DNA of 34,140 bases from positions 1 to 34,140 of the forward strand of contig NZ_JACRSY010000033.1 of NCBI RefSeq assembly GCF_014384995.1, given 5' to 3'. The position numbers and the translations under genes are program-made. Under the pieces are notes generated by a model. The model was given only the letters and a program-made list of their open reading frames with translations, searched no databases and was not told the origin of the DNA. Of the stretch, positions 1 through 7,690 are shown piece by piece (position 1 is the stretch's first letter; each line of letters starts with the position of its first letter). The stretch is from Zhenhengia yiwuensis (GTDB lineage: Bacteria > Bacillota > Clostridia > Lachnospirales > Cellulosilyticaceae).

Positions 1-57
1 GAAGAACTAGAGGAACTAATGCCTTGGGCACCAGAGATTCAAAATAACTGCAAATAA
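1..57 (+). pseudogene. C-terminal end of a gene, possibly an IS66-type transposase
   Basis: An open frame enters from the left edge and gives the 18 residues EELEELMPWAPEIQNNCK before a double TAA stop. A Leu-Met/Leu-Pro-Trp motif followed by a short tail ending in Cys resembles, from memory, the extreme C-terminus of IS66-family transposases (often LLPWS...). The piece is too short for a firm call. It is followed directly by a strong hairpin terminator. Whether the upstream gene is intact cannot be judged because it lies outside the window. Confidence 0.4.
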
Positions 58-59
58 TA

Positions 60-113
60 AATCGTACAACTAGAGTGAAATGCTCCAACTCTAATTGTAC
101 GATTTTTATTTTT
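60..113 (+). terminator. Rho-independent terminator
   Basis: AATCGTACAA (60-69) pairs with TTGTACGATT (95-104), extended by an imperfect CTAGAGT/ACTCTAA pairing, and is followed by a T-rich run. It starts three bases after the stop of the partial gene at the left edge. Confidence 0.85.
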
Positions 114-203
114 GGACACCTTCTAATTAATCGCTTACCTTTTAAACGTGAGTTTGGATGTAGAAGAATAAAGAACGCTGTTTAATGACTAGGCAAAGAA
201 TTA

Positions 204-217
204 CGTTAGGGCTAACG
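204..217. repeat. Short perfect inverted repeat upstream of rluA-like gene
   Basis: CGTTAG-GG-CTAACG is a 6-bp perfect inverted repeat with a two-base centre, about 35 bp upstream of the extended -10 element at 252-260. The position would suit an operator overlapping or just upstream of the -35 region. With only 6-bp arms it may be chance. Confidence 0.3.
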
Positions 218-251
218 AGTGAGGTATTTGAGGTAGGTTATTTCAAGCTTA

Positions 252-260
252 TGCTATAAT
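252..260 (+). promoter_or_regulatory. Extended -10 promoter for the RluA-type gene
   Basis: TGCTATAAT is an exact extended -10 element. No good -35 hexamer is visible at the usual spacing, as expected for extended -10 promoters. It lies 53 bp upstream of the start codon at 314. Confidence 0.55.
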
Positions 261-313
261 AAAAGCATTAAATGATTATACTTCAACTAGAATGAAAAGA
301 GTAGGGAAAACAG

Positions 314-1249
314 ATGACAAGAAGGATACAATATAAGATAGAAGAGCAACATAATGGTAAATGTATTAGTATGTTTTTAAAGGAGAAGGAATATTCAAGA
401 GCAGTTATTATAGAATTAAAGAAAACAAAAACAGGGATTCAGAAAAATGGTACTTGGGCAGGTGTAAATGAAATCTTAAACACAGGAGATATCTTAGAGA
501 TATGTTTAACAGAGCAGAGATCTTCTGAAAATATTGTTCCAAAGGAATTGCAGTTAGATATTTTATATGAAGATGAAGATATCTTGGTAGTAAATAAACC
601 CTATGATACGCCTATTCATCCCTCTGTTAATAATTATAATAATACCTTGGCCAATGGTGTTGTACACTATTATCAGCAACAGAATAAACCTTATATATTT
701 CGATGCATTAATCGATTAGACCGAGATACAACAGGGGTAACGATTCTTACAAAGAACTTGATAAGTGCAAGTATCTTATCAAAGAGAATGAAAGAGCGAG
801 GATTAAGCAGGACCTACGTAGCTTTTGTAGAGGGGATTACAAAAGAAGAAGGAACGATTGATCTACCTATTGGGCGAGAGGAAGGAACGATTATTAAACG
901 GAAAATAGATGAAAAAGAAGGCAAGCATGCAGTAACGCACTATTGTAAGCTTGAAGAGCTTCAAGTAGAAGGAAAGGCAGTATCAGTTGTTGCATTACAA
1001 TTAGAGACGGGACGTACCCATCAGATACGTGTTCATATGGCTTCTATTGGGCACCCTCTTCTTGGAGATTTTTTATACAATGAAAGTAATCATATGTTAA
1101 CAAGACAGGCATTACATGCCGTATCATGTGCTTTTTACCATCCAATTACTGGAGAGTATAAGAGGATAACAGCACCCCTTCCTAAGGATATGGCAATGCT
1201 GATGCAAAGATCAAGTAATGAATCATGTGATTTAGTCGCTAAGTTGTAA
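314..1249 (+). CDS. RluA-family 23S rRNA/tRNA pseudouridine synthase
   Basis: Predicted to isomerise specific uridines in structured RNA to pseudouridine in the cytoplasm. The 311 residues fit the RluA/RluC/RluD family. An N-terminal S4-like region (about 15-68, with the YSR...K...G.Q.NG pattern) precedes the catalytic domain. The signature RLDRDTTG has the catalytic aspartate at D136, and the C-terminal signature RTHQIRVHMASIGHPLLGD is near 231-249. The ATG at 314 has only a weak GGG-type ribosome site, but no better start is visible. Which uridine is modified cannot be told from sequence. No clear terminator lies between it and the next small gene, so the two may be partly co-transcribed. 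Confidence 0.9.
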   Translation: MTRRIQYKIEEQHNGKCISMFLKEKEYSRAVIIELKKTKTGIQKNGTWAGVNEILNTGDILEICLTEQRSSENIVPKELQLDILYEDEDILVVNKPYDTPIHPSVNNYNNTLANGVVHYYQQQNKPYIFRCINRLDRDTTGVTILTKNLISASILSKRMKERGLSRTYVAFVEGITKEEGTIDLPIGREEGTIIKRKIDEKEGKHAVTHYCKLEELQVEGKAVSVVALQLETGRTHQIRVHMASIGHPLLGDFLYNESNHMLTRQALHAVSCAFYHPITGEYKRITAPLPKDMAMLMQRSSNESCDLVAKL

Positions 1250-1332
1250 TAGGATAATTAAAGGTTTTTGTTTTGAAATAGAACATTTTTTTTATAAATT
1301 AATATTATAGTATAGAAAGGAGCTGGTAAAAA

Positions 1333-1686
1333 TTGAGATTAGAAGTAAATAATAGTACAAATGTACAGAGTCTATATAATCAATGTAAACAAATGATGTC
1401 TTATCATGTTATATTAAAAATGAAAGATGGAAGTGAAGTTGACGGTATTATTGAAAGTGTAGAGCCAGATAAGGTTAATGTTCTTGTTGGTGAGGACGTA
1501 ATGGTTGGAGGAAGTGGGAATGAATATAGTGCCCAGAGGCAATATGGGAATCCTACAAGATATAGAAGATTTAACCGCAGAAATTATTTACTTGCTAATT
1601 TGTTAGCATTAACATTATTACCATATCCATATTATGCTCCGCCATATCCATACTATGCCCCTTCATATCCTTATTCACCTTACTAA
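1333..1686 (+). CDS. Small protein with Sm-like fold pattern and Tyr/Pro-rich tail
   Basis: The 117-residue product starts at a TTG codon, chosen because AAGGAG ends about 10 bases upstream and no ATG fits. Residues 20-60 (MMSYHVILKMKDGSEVDGII and following) look like a small beta-barrel of the kind seen in Sm-like or spore-coat-associated Firmicute proteins. This is a pattern impression, not a family assignment. Residues 75-90 are basic (RYRRFNRRNY). The last 20 or so residues repeat PYPYYAP-type units. The tail could promote self-assembly or tyrosine cross-linking, as in some spore-coat proteins, but nothing nearby supports sporulation directly. Function unknown. Confidence 0.65.
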   Translation: MRLEVNNSTNVQSLYNQCKQMMSYHVILKMKDGSEVDGIIESVEPDKVNVLVGEDVMVGGSGNEYSAQRQYGNPTRYRRFNRRNYLLANLLALTLLPYPYYAPPYPYYAPSYPYSPY

Positions 1687-1707
1687 AATCTGAAAAGTAC
1701 AATTGAG

Positions 1708-1746
1708 TCCTAGGGCATAAATCGAGAGATGCTCTAGGATTTTTTG
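1708..1746 (+). terminator. Rho-independent terminator
   Basis: TCCTAGGGCAT (1708-1718) pairs with ATGCTCTAGGA (1729-1739), apart from one mismatch, and is followed by a T run. It closes the small Tyr/Pro-tailed gene. Confidence 0.75.
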
Positions 1747-1915
1747 TATGAAAAGAACTATCATACTGGAAAATAAAGAGAAAAACAACTAAGTGATAAA
1801 AATTATCCTTTTCGTATTAAGCAAGATATATTATAATAATCAAGTTAGACTATAAAGTACTATAAGAAAGACCTACTTTAATATAGGAAACATAATGAAA
1901 GGATAAATAATCAAT

Positions 1916-2971
1916 ATGAGTAAATTAATGAAATTACTAAGTTTAGCAGGTTCTGTGCTCGTAGCAGGTATATCCTTGGTAGGATGTAGTGGCCAGAGTT
2001 CAGAATCCATTACCTTCTTTAATTACGGGGAAAATATAGATAAAGAAACCTTAAAACAATTTGAAGAGGAATATGGCATAAAGGTAAAAATGAGTACTTT
2101 TGATGATATGGATACAATGTATCTAAAAATTGCGGAGAGTAATGCTCAATACGATGTCATTTTAGTTTCAGATGCCTTAATGCCAAAAATGATTGATGGA
2201 GGGCTTCTTCAGGAGCTTAACAAGGAGAATATACCTAATATAGCTCAGATGGATGAAGAGTATTTAAACTTAGAGATAGATCCAGGTAATAAATATTCAG
2301 TGCCCTATATGTTTGGGACAATAGGTATTATTTATGATAAGAATGTGGTAACAGAAGAAGTAGACAGTTGGGATATTTTATGGGATGAGAAGTACAAAAA
2401 TAAGGTTTTCATGTTTGATACCTATAGAGATACCATTGGAGCAGCTTTAAAGAAGCTAGGTTATTCACTGAACTCAGAGAATCCTGAAGAGCTTGAAGAA
2501 GCTAAACAATTATTATTAGAACAAAGAAAATTAGTAGATCCTATCTATGGCGTTGACAATGGAACATCCATGATAGCTACAGGAGAGACTGCACTCAATA
2601 TGATTTGGTCTGGAGAAGGACTCAATCTTCAAGATGAATATCCAAACCTGGTGTATACGATACCAAAAGAAGGAGTAAACTTCTGGATTGATAGCTTATG
2701 TATCCCTGCTAATGCCAAAAATGTTGAGGGAGCTGAGAAGTTTATTAATTTCGTTAGTGATAAAGAAAGTGCATTAAGAATAGCTGATGAAATTGGATAC
2801 ACTACACCGAATAAAGAAGCAAGACTTGAGCAACCAGAACATGTGAGAAATAATCCTAATGCTTATATGACAAAGGAAATGATGGATTTAAGTGAATTAT
2901 ATGTACCATTCTCACTTGATGTGAAGAAAATGTATGATGGTATATGGACAGAAATTAAAGTAAGTGAATAA
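1916..2971 (+). CDS. PotD-like polyamine ABC transporter substrate-binding lipoprotein
   Basis: A membrane-anchored extracytoplasmic solute-binding protein of the spermidine/putrescine class. The N-terminal hydrophobic signal ends in a lipobox, L-V-G-C, with C24 as the lipidated cysteine. The mature part has the PotD pattern: an opening ITFFNYGENIDKETL strand-helix, DSWDILWDEKYKNKV, a YRDTIG loop, IWSGEG and a final EGVNFWIDSLCIPANAKN hinge region. The 351 residues match the family length. The usual potA/potB/potC genes are absent on both sides, so this is an orphan binding protein or the transporter is elsewhere. A TATAAT lies at 1832-1837. GAAAGGA lies about 13 bases upstream of the ATG, rather far. 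A strong terminator follows. Confidence 0.85.
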   Translation: MSKLMKLLSLAGSVLVAGISLVGCSGQSSESITFFNYGENIDKETLKQFEEEYGIKVKMSTFDDMDTMYLKIAESNAQYDVILVSDALMPKMIDGGLLQELNKENIPNIAQMDEEYLNLEIDPGNKYSVPYMFGTIGIIYDKNVVTEEVDSWDILWDEKYKNKVFMFDTYRDTIGAALKKLGYSLNSENPEELEEAKQLLLEQRKLVDPIYGVDNGTSMIATGETALNMIWSGEGLNLQDEYPNLVYTIPKEGVNFWIDSLCIPANAKNVEGAEKFINFVSDKESALRIADEIGYTTPNKEARLEQPEHVRNNPNAYMTKEMMDLSELYVPFSLDVKKMYDGIWTEIKVSE

Positions 2972-2984
2972 TACTATAAAAGTG

Positions 2985-3034
2985 AAATATCCTAGAACCT
3001 AATCATTAATAATTAGGTTCTAGGATATTTTTTT
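2985..3034 (+). terminator. Strong Rho-independent terminator after potD-like gene
   Basis: A perfect 19-bp stem (2985-3003 with 3012-3030, core CCTAGAACCTAAT) has an 8-base loop and ends in a T run. Confidence 0.9.
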
Positions 3035-3054
3035 GTCTTATTGTAAGACAAAGT

Positions 3055-3082
3055 TTGAAAAATAAATAACCCATGGTATAAT
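3055..3082 (+). promoter_or_regulatory. Sigma-A type promoter for the GltD-like gene
   Basis: TTGAAA (3055-3060), a 16-bp spacer and TATAAT (3077-3082), preceded by TGG as an extended -10. Transcription would start near 3089, about 90 bases before the start codon. Confidence 0.75.
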
Positions 3083-3099
3083 AAAATGGTAATTATAGG

Positions 3100-3133
3100 A
3101 TAACTATTATTTATTAGTAAAAATAATAGTTAT
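3100..3133 (+). promoter_or_regulatory. AT-rich stem-loop near the 5' end of the GltD-like mRNA
   Basis: ATAACTATTATTT (3100-3112) and AAATAATAGTTAT (3121-3133) form a perfect 13-bp stem with an 8-base loop. It begins about 10 bases after the predicted transcription start. No T run follows, so it is more likely a 5' mRNA stabiliser or a protein-binding repeat than a terminator. Confidence 0.5.
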
Positions 3134-3178
3134 GTAAGTGAAAAGTAGATTTGAATAAAAAGAAGGTAAAAGTCAGAG

Positions 3179-4417
3179 ATGGAAAAGTTATTATTAGAAT
3201 CAGAAAGATGTTATTTATGTAAAAAGCCTAAATGTAAGAGCCATTGCCCAATTTCAACTTCAGTTCCAGAAGTTATTCAATTATTTAAAGAGCAAAAGCT
3301 TATAGAAGCAGGGAAAATATTATTTGAGAATAATCCACTGTCTGTTGTCTGTGCAATTGTATGTCCACATGAGAGTCAATGTGTAGGAAACTGTATAAGA
3401 GGGATTAAAGATGATCCTGTAGAATTTTGCAGTATAGAAGAGTATGTTTCAAATTATTACTTAGACCATGTTCAATTTGAAGTTCCGAAGGAAGAAAAGG
3501 AAAGAGTTGCAATTATAGGTGGAGGGCCAGCAGGTATTACAATAGCCTTTATATTAGCGCTTAAAGGGTATAAAGTTACAATATTTGAGGCACATGAAAA
3601 AATAGGTGGCGTACTTAGATACGGCATTCCTGAATATAGGTTATCAAATAGTTTGATAGATAAATATGAGAAAAAGCTTAAAGAATTAGGTGTTAAGATA
3701 CGTCCAAATATTGTAATAGGGCCTGTTGTAACCTTAGAGAAACTTTTTAATGATGGCTATGAAGCTATTTTCATAGGGACAGGTGTATGGAATCCTAGAA
3801 CGCTAGATATTAAAGGAGAGACACTAGGGCATGTTCATTATGCAATTGACTATTTAAAAGCACCTCATGTCTATGATCTTGGGCGTAAAGTTTGTGTAAT
3901 AGGTGCAGGAGATGTTGCTATGGATGCAGCAAGAACAGCAAAGAGAAATGGTGCAGATGAAGTTCATATCATTTATAGAAGTGTACCTGAAACAATGACT
4001 TGTACAAAGGCTGAAAGAGATGGAGCCATTAAAGATGGTGTACAATTTGAGTATCTTAAGCAGCCGGTTGAATTAATAGATGAAGGCATTATTTATATAG
4101 ATACAAAGAGTGAAATTGATGAAAATGGAGTGGAAACATTAACTTATCTTGAAGGAACAGAAAAGTTATATGAATGTGATTCAATCATAGTAGCTGTAAG
4201 TCAGTCTCCTAAAAATAATATTGTTATGAATACTAGAGGGTTAGAGACAAATACAATAGGTTTATTAAAAGCAGATGAAACAGGGCACACAACAAGGGAA
4301 GGTGTATTTGCATCAGGTGATGTTGTTCTTGGGGCAAGAACTGTTGTAGAAGCAGTAGCACATTCAAAGGTGGTTGCTGAAAGTATTGAAACATACATAA
4401 AAAATAAAGGTAAATAA
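3179..4417 (+). CDS. GltD-like FAD/NADPH oxidoreductase with [4Fe-4S] N-terminal domain
   Basis: A flavoprotein of the glutamate-synthase-small-subunit / NfnB / dihydropyrimidine-dehydrogenase-N family, which passes electrons between NAD(P)H, FAD and iron-sulfur centres. The N-terminal Fer4_20-type domain has cysteines C11, C14, C19, C23 and then C58, C62, C68, C72. The FAD-binding GGGPAG is at 114-119, followed by the GGVLRYGIPEYRL segment. A second Rossmann motif GAGDVAMDAARTAKR lies near 240. The FAD-closing motif GVFASGDVVLGARTVVEAV is near the C-terminus. At 412 residues it is shorter than typical GltD (about 460-490). No gltB or partner subunit is adjacent, so its electron acceptor is unknown. 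It has its own promoter, and AGAAGG lies 12 bases before the ATG. Confidence 0.85.
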   Translation: MEKLLLESERCYLCKKPKCKSHCPISTSVPEVIQLFKEQKLIEAGKILFENNPLSVVCAIVCPHESQCVGNCIRGIKDDPVEFCSIEEYVSNYYLDHVQFEVPKEEKERVAIIGGGPAGITIAFILALKGYKVTIFEAHEKIGGVLRYGIPEYRLSNSLIDKYEKKLKELGVKIRPNIVIGPVVTLEKLFNDGYEAIFIGTGVWNPRTLDIKGETLGHVHYAIDYLKAPHVYDLGRKVCVIGAGDVAMDAARTAKRNGADEVHIIYRSVPETMTCTKAERDGAIKDGVQFEYLKQPVELIDEGIIYIDTKSEIDENGVETLTYLEGTEKLYECDSIIVAVSQSPKNNIVMNTRGLETNTIGLLKADETGHTTREGVFASGDVVLGARTVVEAVAHSKVVAESIETYIKNKGK

Positions 4418-4482
4418 GCTTAAATAGAAGATAGTATTAGCAAAAAAATGTCATATTATACGAGTTTATGTAAAAATTATAC

Positions 4483-4511
4483 TTTACAAGATTAACTTTA
4501 TAGTATATAGT
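4483..4511 (+). promoter_or_regulatory. Promoter of the lysine-riboswitch transcript
   Basis: TTTACA (4483-4488), a 17-bp spacer and TATAGT (4506-4511). Transcription would start near 4518, about 25 bases before the aptamer. Confidence 0.6.
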
Positions 4512-4540
4512 ATGAAAAGAAATAACAATTAAATAAAAAG

Positions 4541-4710
4541 TAGATAGAGGTTGCGATATCTAAGAGTATGTTTGTGGAGTTAAGCACGTTGAAGCAAACA
4601 AAAAGGAGAAGTCGCCGAAGCGTATAGTTAATGCTTTAATACTATGACGTTGGGGTTATGTAGAAGATACATAACACTGTCACAAATTTAATTTGTGGGG
4701 AGCTATCACG
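4541..4710 (+). promoter_or_regulatory. Lysine riboswitch (L box) aptamer
   Basis: The conserved L-box blocks occur in order: AGATAGAGGTTGCG (4542-4555), AAGAGTATG, GGAGAAGTCGCCGAAGC (4605-4621), CTGTC (4677-4681), a CACAAATT/AATTTGTG hairpin and GGGGAGCTATC (4697-4707). P1 closes by GATAG (4543-4547) with CTATC (4703-4707). The pattern matches the Bacillus subtilis lysC leader as I remember it. Lysine binding should favour the terminator at 4770-4805 and lower expression of the downstream NhaC-family gene. Confidence 0.93.
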
Positions 4711-4769
4711 AAAGTCTATTTGTTAAATGAGAGTAATAACCAGTATTTGGGTACTTACTAATCGGAGAT

Positions 4770-4806
4770 AAAAAAGTCTTGAGTGATTTGCTCAAGACTT
4801 TTTTAT
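4770..4806 (+). terminator. Riboswitch expression-platform terminator
   Basis: A perfect 14-bp stem, AAAAAAGTCTTGAG (4770-4783) with CTCAAGACTTTTTT (4791-4804), lies 60 bases after the aptamer and 40 before the start codon. AAAGTCT at 4711-4717, next to the aptamer, repeats part of the left arm and could pair with 4795-4801 as a competing antiterminator (inference). Confidence 0.88.
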
Positions 4807-4846
4807 TTGAATTAAATACATTACAAGAAATTGAAGGGAGATAAAT

Positions 4847-6394
4847 ATGGAGGCAATTGATATTGGGGTATTATCGATTCTACCACCAATTATAGCGATC
4901 GCGTTAGCATTAATGACAAAAGAGGTTATTTCCTCATTAATCGTAGGAATTTTATCAGGAACACTTATTTATGCTTTTAATACTGGTGGTGGCATAGTTA
5001 AGGCTGTAGATGTAACTTTTACATTAATGGCTGAGAAATTAGGGGCTAATGCATCAATCATTTTATTCTTAGGATTCTTAGGGGCACTTGTTGCTGTTAT
5101 TACAATGGCAGGTGGTTCCAAAGCTTATGGAGATTGGGCAGGAAATAAAATTAAATCAAAAAGAGGCGCACAATTTGGTACAGCATTATTAGGTGGCCTG
5201 ATCTTTATAGATGACTATTTTAACTGTTTAACAATTGGTACAGTTATGAGACCGGTAGCAGATAAACATCAAATTTCAAGAGCTAAACTTGCTTATATTA
5301 TTGATGCTACAGCAGCACCAATTTGTATTATAGCACCGATTTCATCATGGGCAGCTTCAGTTGTTTCACAAATGAGTGGATTAGATGTAAATGGGGTACC
5401 TCTTAATGGGATGGAAACTTTCATGGCAACTATCCCATACAACCTTTATGCTATTTTAACTTTAATCATGGTTATTGTACTTTGTGTAACAAATATTGAG
5501 TTTGGCCCAATGGCCAAATTTGAAAAAGCAGCCAGAGAAGGTAAGGAGCATAAAGGGATGGCAGCTTCAGAAGGCGAAGAAGATGAGCTTTCTAGAGTGA
5601 AAATTTCTTCTAAAGGGAAAGTATATGATTTAATTATTCCTATTCTTGCTCTTATTATCTTTGCAGTATTTTCTATGCTTTATGTAGGTGGATACTTTGA
5701 AGGTGGTATGACCATAGCAGAAGGCTTTGGGAATACAGATGCAGGTAGTGCTCTTGCACTTGCAGGATTCGGCGCACTTATTGTAGCATTCCTTCTTTTT
5801 GTACCACGTAAAGTTATTACATTTAAAGAATTTATGGATGGTATAGGGATTGGTGTAAAATCAATGGTAGGTGCCTTCATTATTCTAACACTAGCATGGA
5901 CAATAAGTGGTGTATGTAGAGAACTTTTAAATACAGGAGAATTTGTAGGTGGTTTAGTAGCAGCATCTAATATGCCACCAGCAATTATACCAGCTATTGT
6001 ATTCCTTGTAGCAGGTGGACTTGCTTTCGCAATGGGAACATCTTGGGGAACATTTGGAATCCTTATTCCAATTGTAACAATGATTTGTGCAGCAGTAGCA
6101 CCAGAACTTATCACAGCAACACTTGCAGCAACACTTGCTGGAGCAGTATTTGGAGATCACTGTTCACCGATTTCAGATACAACTATTCTTTCATCTACTG
6201 GAGCAGGATGTAATCACATTGACCACGTATCTTCACAGATTCCATATACTTTAGTGGTAGCAGGATGTTGTTTCATAGGTTATCTTATTGCGGGCGTCAC
6301 AGCAAATGTATGGATTACACTTGGTAGCTCAATTGTATTATTACTAGGTACGCTTATTGTATTAAATAAAATAAGTAAAAAACACCAAGAATAA
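4847..6394 (+). CDS. NhaC-family antiporter under lysine control (LysW-type, predicted lysine transport)
   Basis: A polytopic membrane protein of 515 residues in the NhaC Na+/H+ antiporter superfamily. Visible family signals include the N-terminal PPIIAIALALMTKEVISSLI segment, IDDYFNCLTIGTVMRPV near residues 124-140, AMGTSWGTFGILIPI near 394-408 and GDHCSPISDTTILSS near 433-447. The middle loop (about 225-250) is charged and cytoplasmic. The lysine riboswitch upstream is established knowledge for the LysW group, which comparative genomics proposes as lysine transporters. Lysine or Na+ as cargo is therefore inference from regulation. GGGAG precedes the ATG at good spacing. It is a single-gene unit closed by a terminator. 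Confidence 0.9.
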   Translation: MEAIDIGVLSILPPIIAIALALMTKEVISSLIVGILSGTLIYAFNTGGGIVKAVDVTFTLMAEKLGANASIILFLGFLGALVAVITMAGGSKAYGDWAGNKIKSKRGAQFGTALLGGLIFIDDYFNCLTIGTVMRPVADKHQISRAKLAYIIDATAAPICIIAPISSWAASVVSQMSGLDVNGVPLNGMETFMATIPYNLYAILTLIMVIVLCVTNIEFGPMAKFEKAAREGKEHKGMAASEGEEDELSRVKISSKGKVYDLIIPILALIIFAVFSMLYVGGYFEGGMTIAEGFGNTDAGSALALAGFGALIVAFLLFVPRKVITFKEFMDGIGIGVKSMVGAFIILTLAWTISGVCRELLNTGEFVGGLVAASNMPPAIIPAIVFLVAGGLAFAMGTSWGTFGILIPIVTMICAAVAPELITATLAATLAGAVFGDHCSPISDTTILSSTGAGCNHIDHVSSQIPYTLVVAGCCFIGYLIAGVTANVWITLGSSIVLLLGTLIVLNKISKKHQE

Positions 6395-6436
6395 AATAAA
6401 TAGAGTAGAATTTAATACTTATATAAGAATATAAAT

Positions 6437-6463
6437 AAAAAGAGAGCTTAGGCTCTCTTTTTT
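6437..6463. terminator. Bidirectional hairpin terminator
   Basis: AAAAAGAGAGC (6437-6447), loop TTAG, GCTCTCTTTTTT (6452-6463). It ends the NhaC-family gene and, with A and T runs on both sides, may also serve the convergent EFR1 operon. Confidence 0.8.
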
Positions 6464-6544
6464 ATTGCTACAAAAAATATGTATTGATAAGACTATGATA
6501 GTAGATTAGAAGAGGAGAGCGTATCAACCACTACACCTAGCTAT

Positions 6545-7309
6545 CTAAAGGAAAAGTTCATTTGACTTAGGAGTAGCACATACTTTTTGCATCTTCTTTG
6601 ATGCAATCAATAAGGCTAATTTATTAAGATTACGAGCGTGCTGTGGGCAAAGAGAAGTACAGCGCATACAGGAAATACATTTAGATTTATTGATGGATGA
6701 GGGATTAGCTTTAGAAATAGCTTGAGTAGGACAGTTTGTAGCACATAATCCACATTTGCTACATTTTTTATTTGCTTTCGGTTTTAAAGGAAGTCCTTTA
6801 TAGACTCTATATGAAGTATTACCAGGGATTTGAATTTCTTTTAAATTACAGTTTTGCTCAAGCTTTTTTCTAATTCTATCTGTAAATCTAATGAGTTCGC
6901 TCTCATCATCAGCATTTGGTCGTCCTTCACCAAATTGATGCATAATAGAGTGTTCTGTAACAGCAGCAATTGCAGCAATACAGTGGAAGCTTCTGGCTTT
7001 TAAAGTATTTTTAAGTTCAATTAAGGTATCTTCATAGGCACGATTACCATAAGTTACTACTATAATGGTCTGTGCATTTCCGCCTGTCATCTCATTAATG
7101 CGAGATAAAGATACAGCTGGAACACGTCCACCAAAGCAAGGAACAGATACAATACAAAGATCATCAGTAGAGAAGGTAAACTGGGAAAAATCTATATCTG
7201 GGTTAGATAAATCGATTTCTATCTTAGGACAATTCCATGTTTTACTCATAATATCTGCAACTTTTTTTGTGCCGCCTGTAGGGCTGAAATAAATTTGATA
7301 AAGATTCAT
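6545..7309 (-). CDS. EFR1-type protein: flavodoxin-like domain plus 2x[4Fe-4S] ferredoxin
   Basis: A predicted cytoplasmic electron-transfer protein. The 254 residues start at MNLYQIYFSPTGGT. This start was preferred over one 21 codons upstream because a perfect AGGAGG lies just before it and the upstream extension lies within the regulator gene. SPTGGT at about 9-14 is the FMN phosphate-binding loop of flavodoxins. Near the C-terminus (about 178-225) are two [4Fe-4S] motifs, CSKCGLCATNCP and CISCMRCTSLCP. The fusion is common in clostridia and archaea under the name EFR1, and its redox partners are unknown. It starts two bases after the stop of the ArsR gene, so the two form a tight operon. 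The ribosome site lies inside the end of the regulator gene. Confidence 0.88.
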   Translation of the reverse strand: MNLYQIYFSPTGGTKKVADIMSKTWNCPKIEIDLSNPDIDFSQFTFSTDDLCIVSVPCFGGRVPAVSLSRINEMTGGNAQTIIVVTYGNRAYEDTLIELKNTLKARSFHCIAAIAAVTEHSIMHQFGEGRPNADDESELIRFTDRIRKKLEQNCNLKEIQIPGNTSYRVYKGLPLKPKANKKCSKCGLCATNCPTQAISKANPSSINKSKCISCMRCTSLCPQHARNLNKLALLIASKKMQKVCATPKSNELFL

Positions 7310-7311
7310 GC

Positions 7312-7680
7312 TTAAGTTGCCTCCTTTTTTGTTATAGGGCATAGTTGAGCTATTTGCTCTGCTTCTTTCCAAAATTCAGCGACGAGTTTTAAGCTACTAC
7401 TTTTGGGGTCAAGAAAGTAAAAGTTCATTGTGCCACATTGATGGACATTAATAATGCCAGCATTCATTAAAATTTTTAGATGATGTGAAACTGTTGTACG
7501 AGAGATATTTGTACTCTTTTGTATTTCACCAACACGAATGCCACCTTCGCCACAGTGCTCAATTAAAGTTTTAATAATAAGCTGTCTAGTTTCATCCCCT
7601 ATAGCTGAAAGTGCAGGTTGGCATTTGATAAATTTTTCTTGGAATAATATACGTTGTTTTTCAAAGTCTGTTTTATGCAT
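7312..7680 (-). CDS. ArsR-family winged-helix repressor
   Basis: A 122-residue DNA-binding regulator. The winged helix spans about 25-105: LSAIGDETRQLIIKTLIEH, then the recognition helix region STNISRTTVSHHLKILMNAGII and a wing NVHQCGTMNFYFLD. The metal-binding ELCVC motif of arsenic/cadmium sensors is missing and only scattered cysteines remain, so the signal is not predictable and may be redox-linked given its partner. GGAG sits about 7 bases before the ATG. The promoter and an inverted repeat lie directly upstream, which suggests autorepression. It is co-transcribed with the EFR1 gene. Confidence 0.87.
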   Translation of the reverse strand: MHKTDFEKQRILFQEKFIKCQPALSAIGDETRQLIIKTLIEHCGEGGIRVGEIQKSTNISRTTVSHHLKILMNAGIINVHQCGTMNFYFLDPKSSSLKLVAEFWKEAEQIAQLCPITKKEAT

Positions 7681-7690
7681 ATGGAGCTCC

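Noticed and set aside
4418..4540. Terminator for the GltD-like gene
   Set aside because: No hairpin with a T run is seen between its stop and the riboswitch promoter, so readthrough into the riboswitch leader is possible and no terminator is claimed.
5680..6160. Minus-strand frames inside the NhaC-family gene
   Set aside because: They are low-complexity reading shadows of a membrane protein gene with no ribosome site, and the plus-strand protein has clear family motifs.
7310..7372. Longer start for the EFR1 protein
   Set aside because: It would overlap the ArsR gene by about 60 bases, while an ideal AGGAGG and the flavodoxin strand support the start at 7309.
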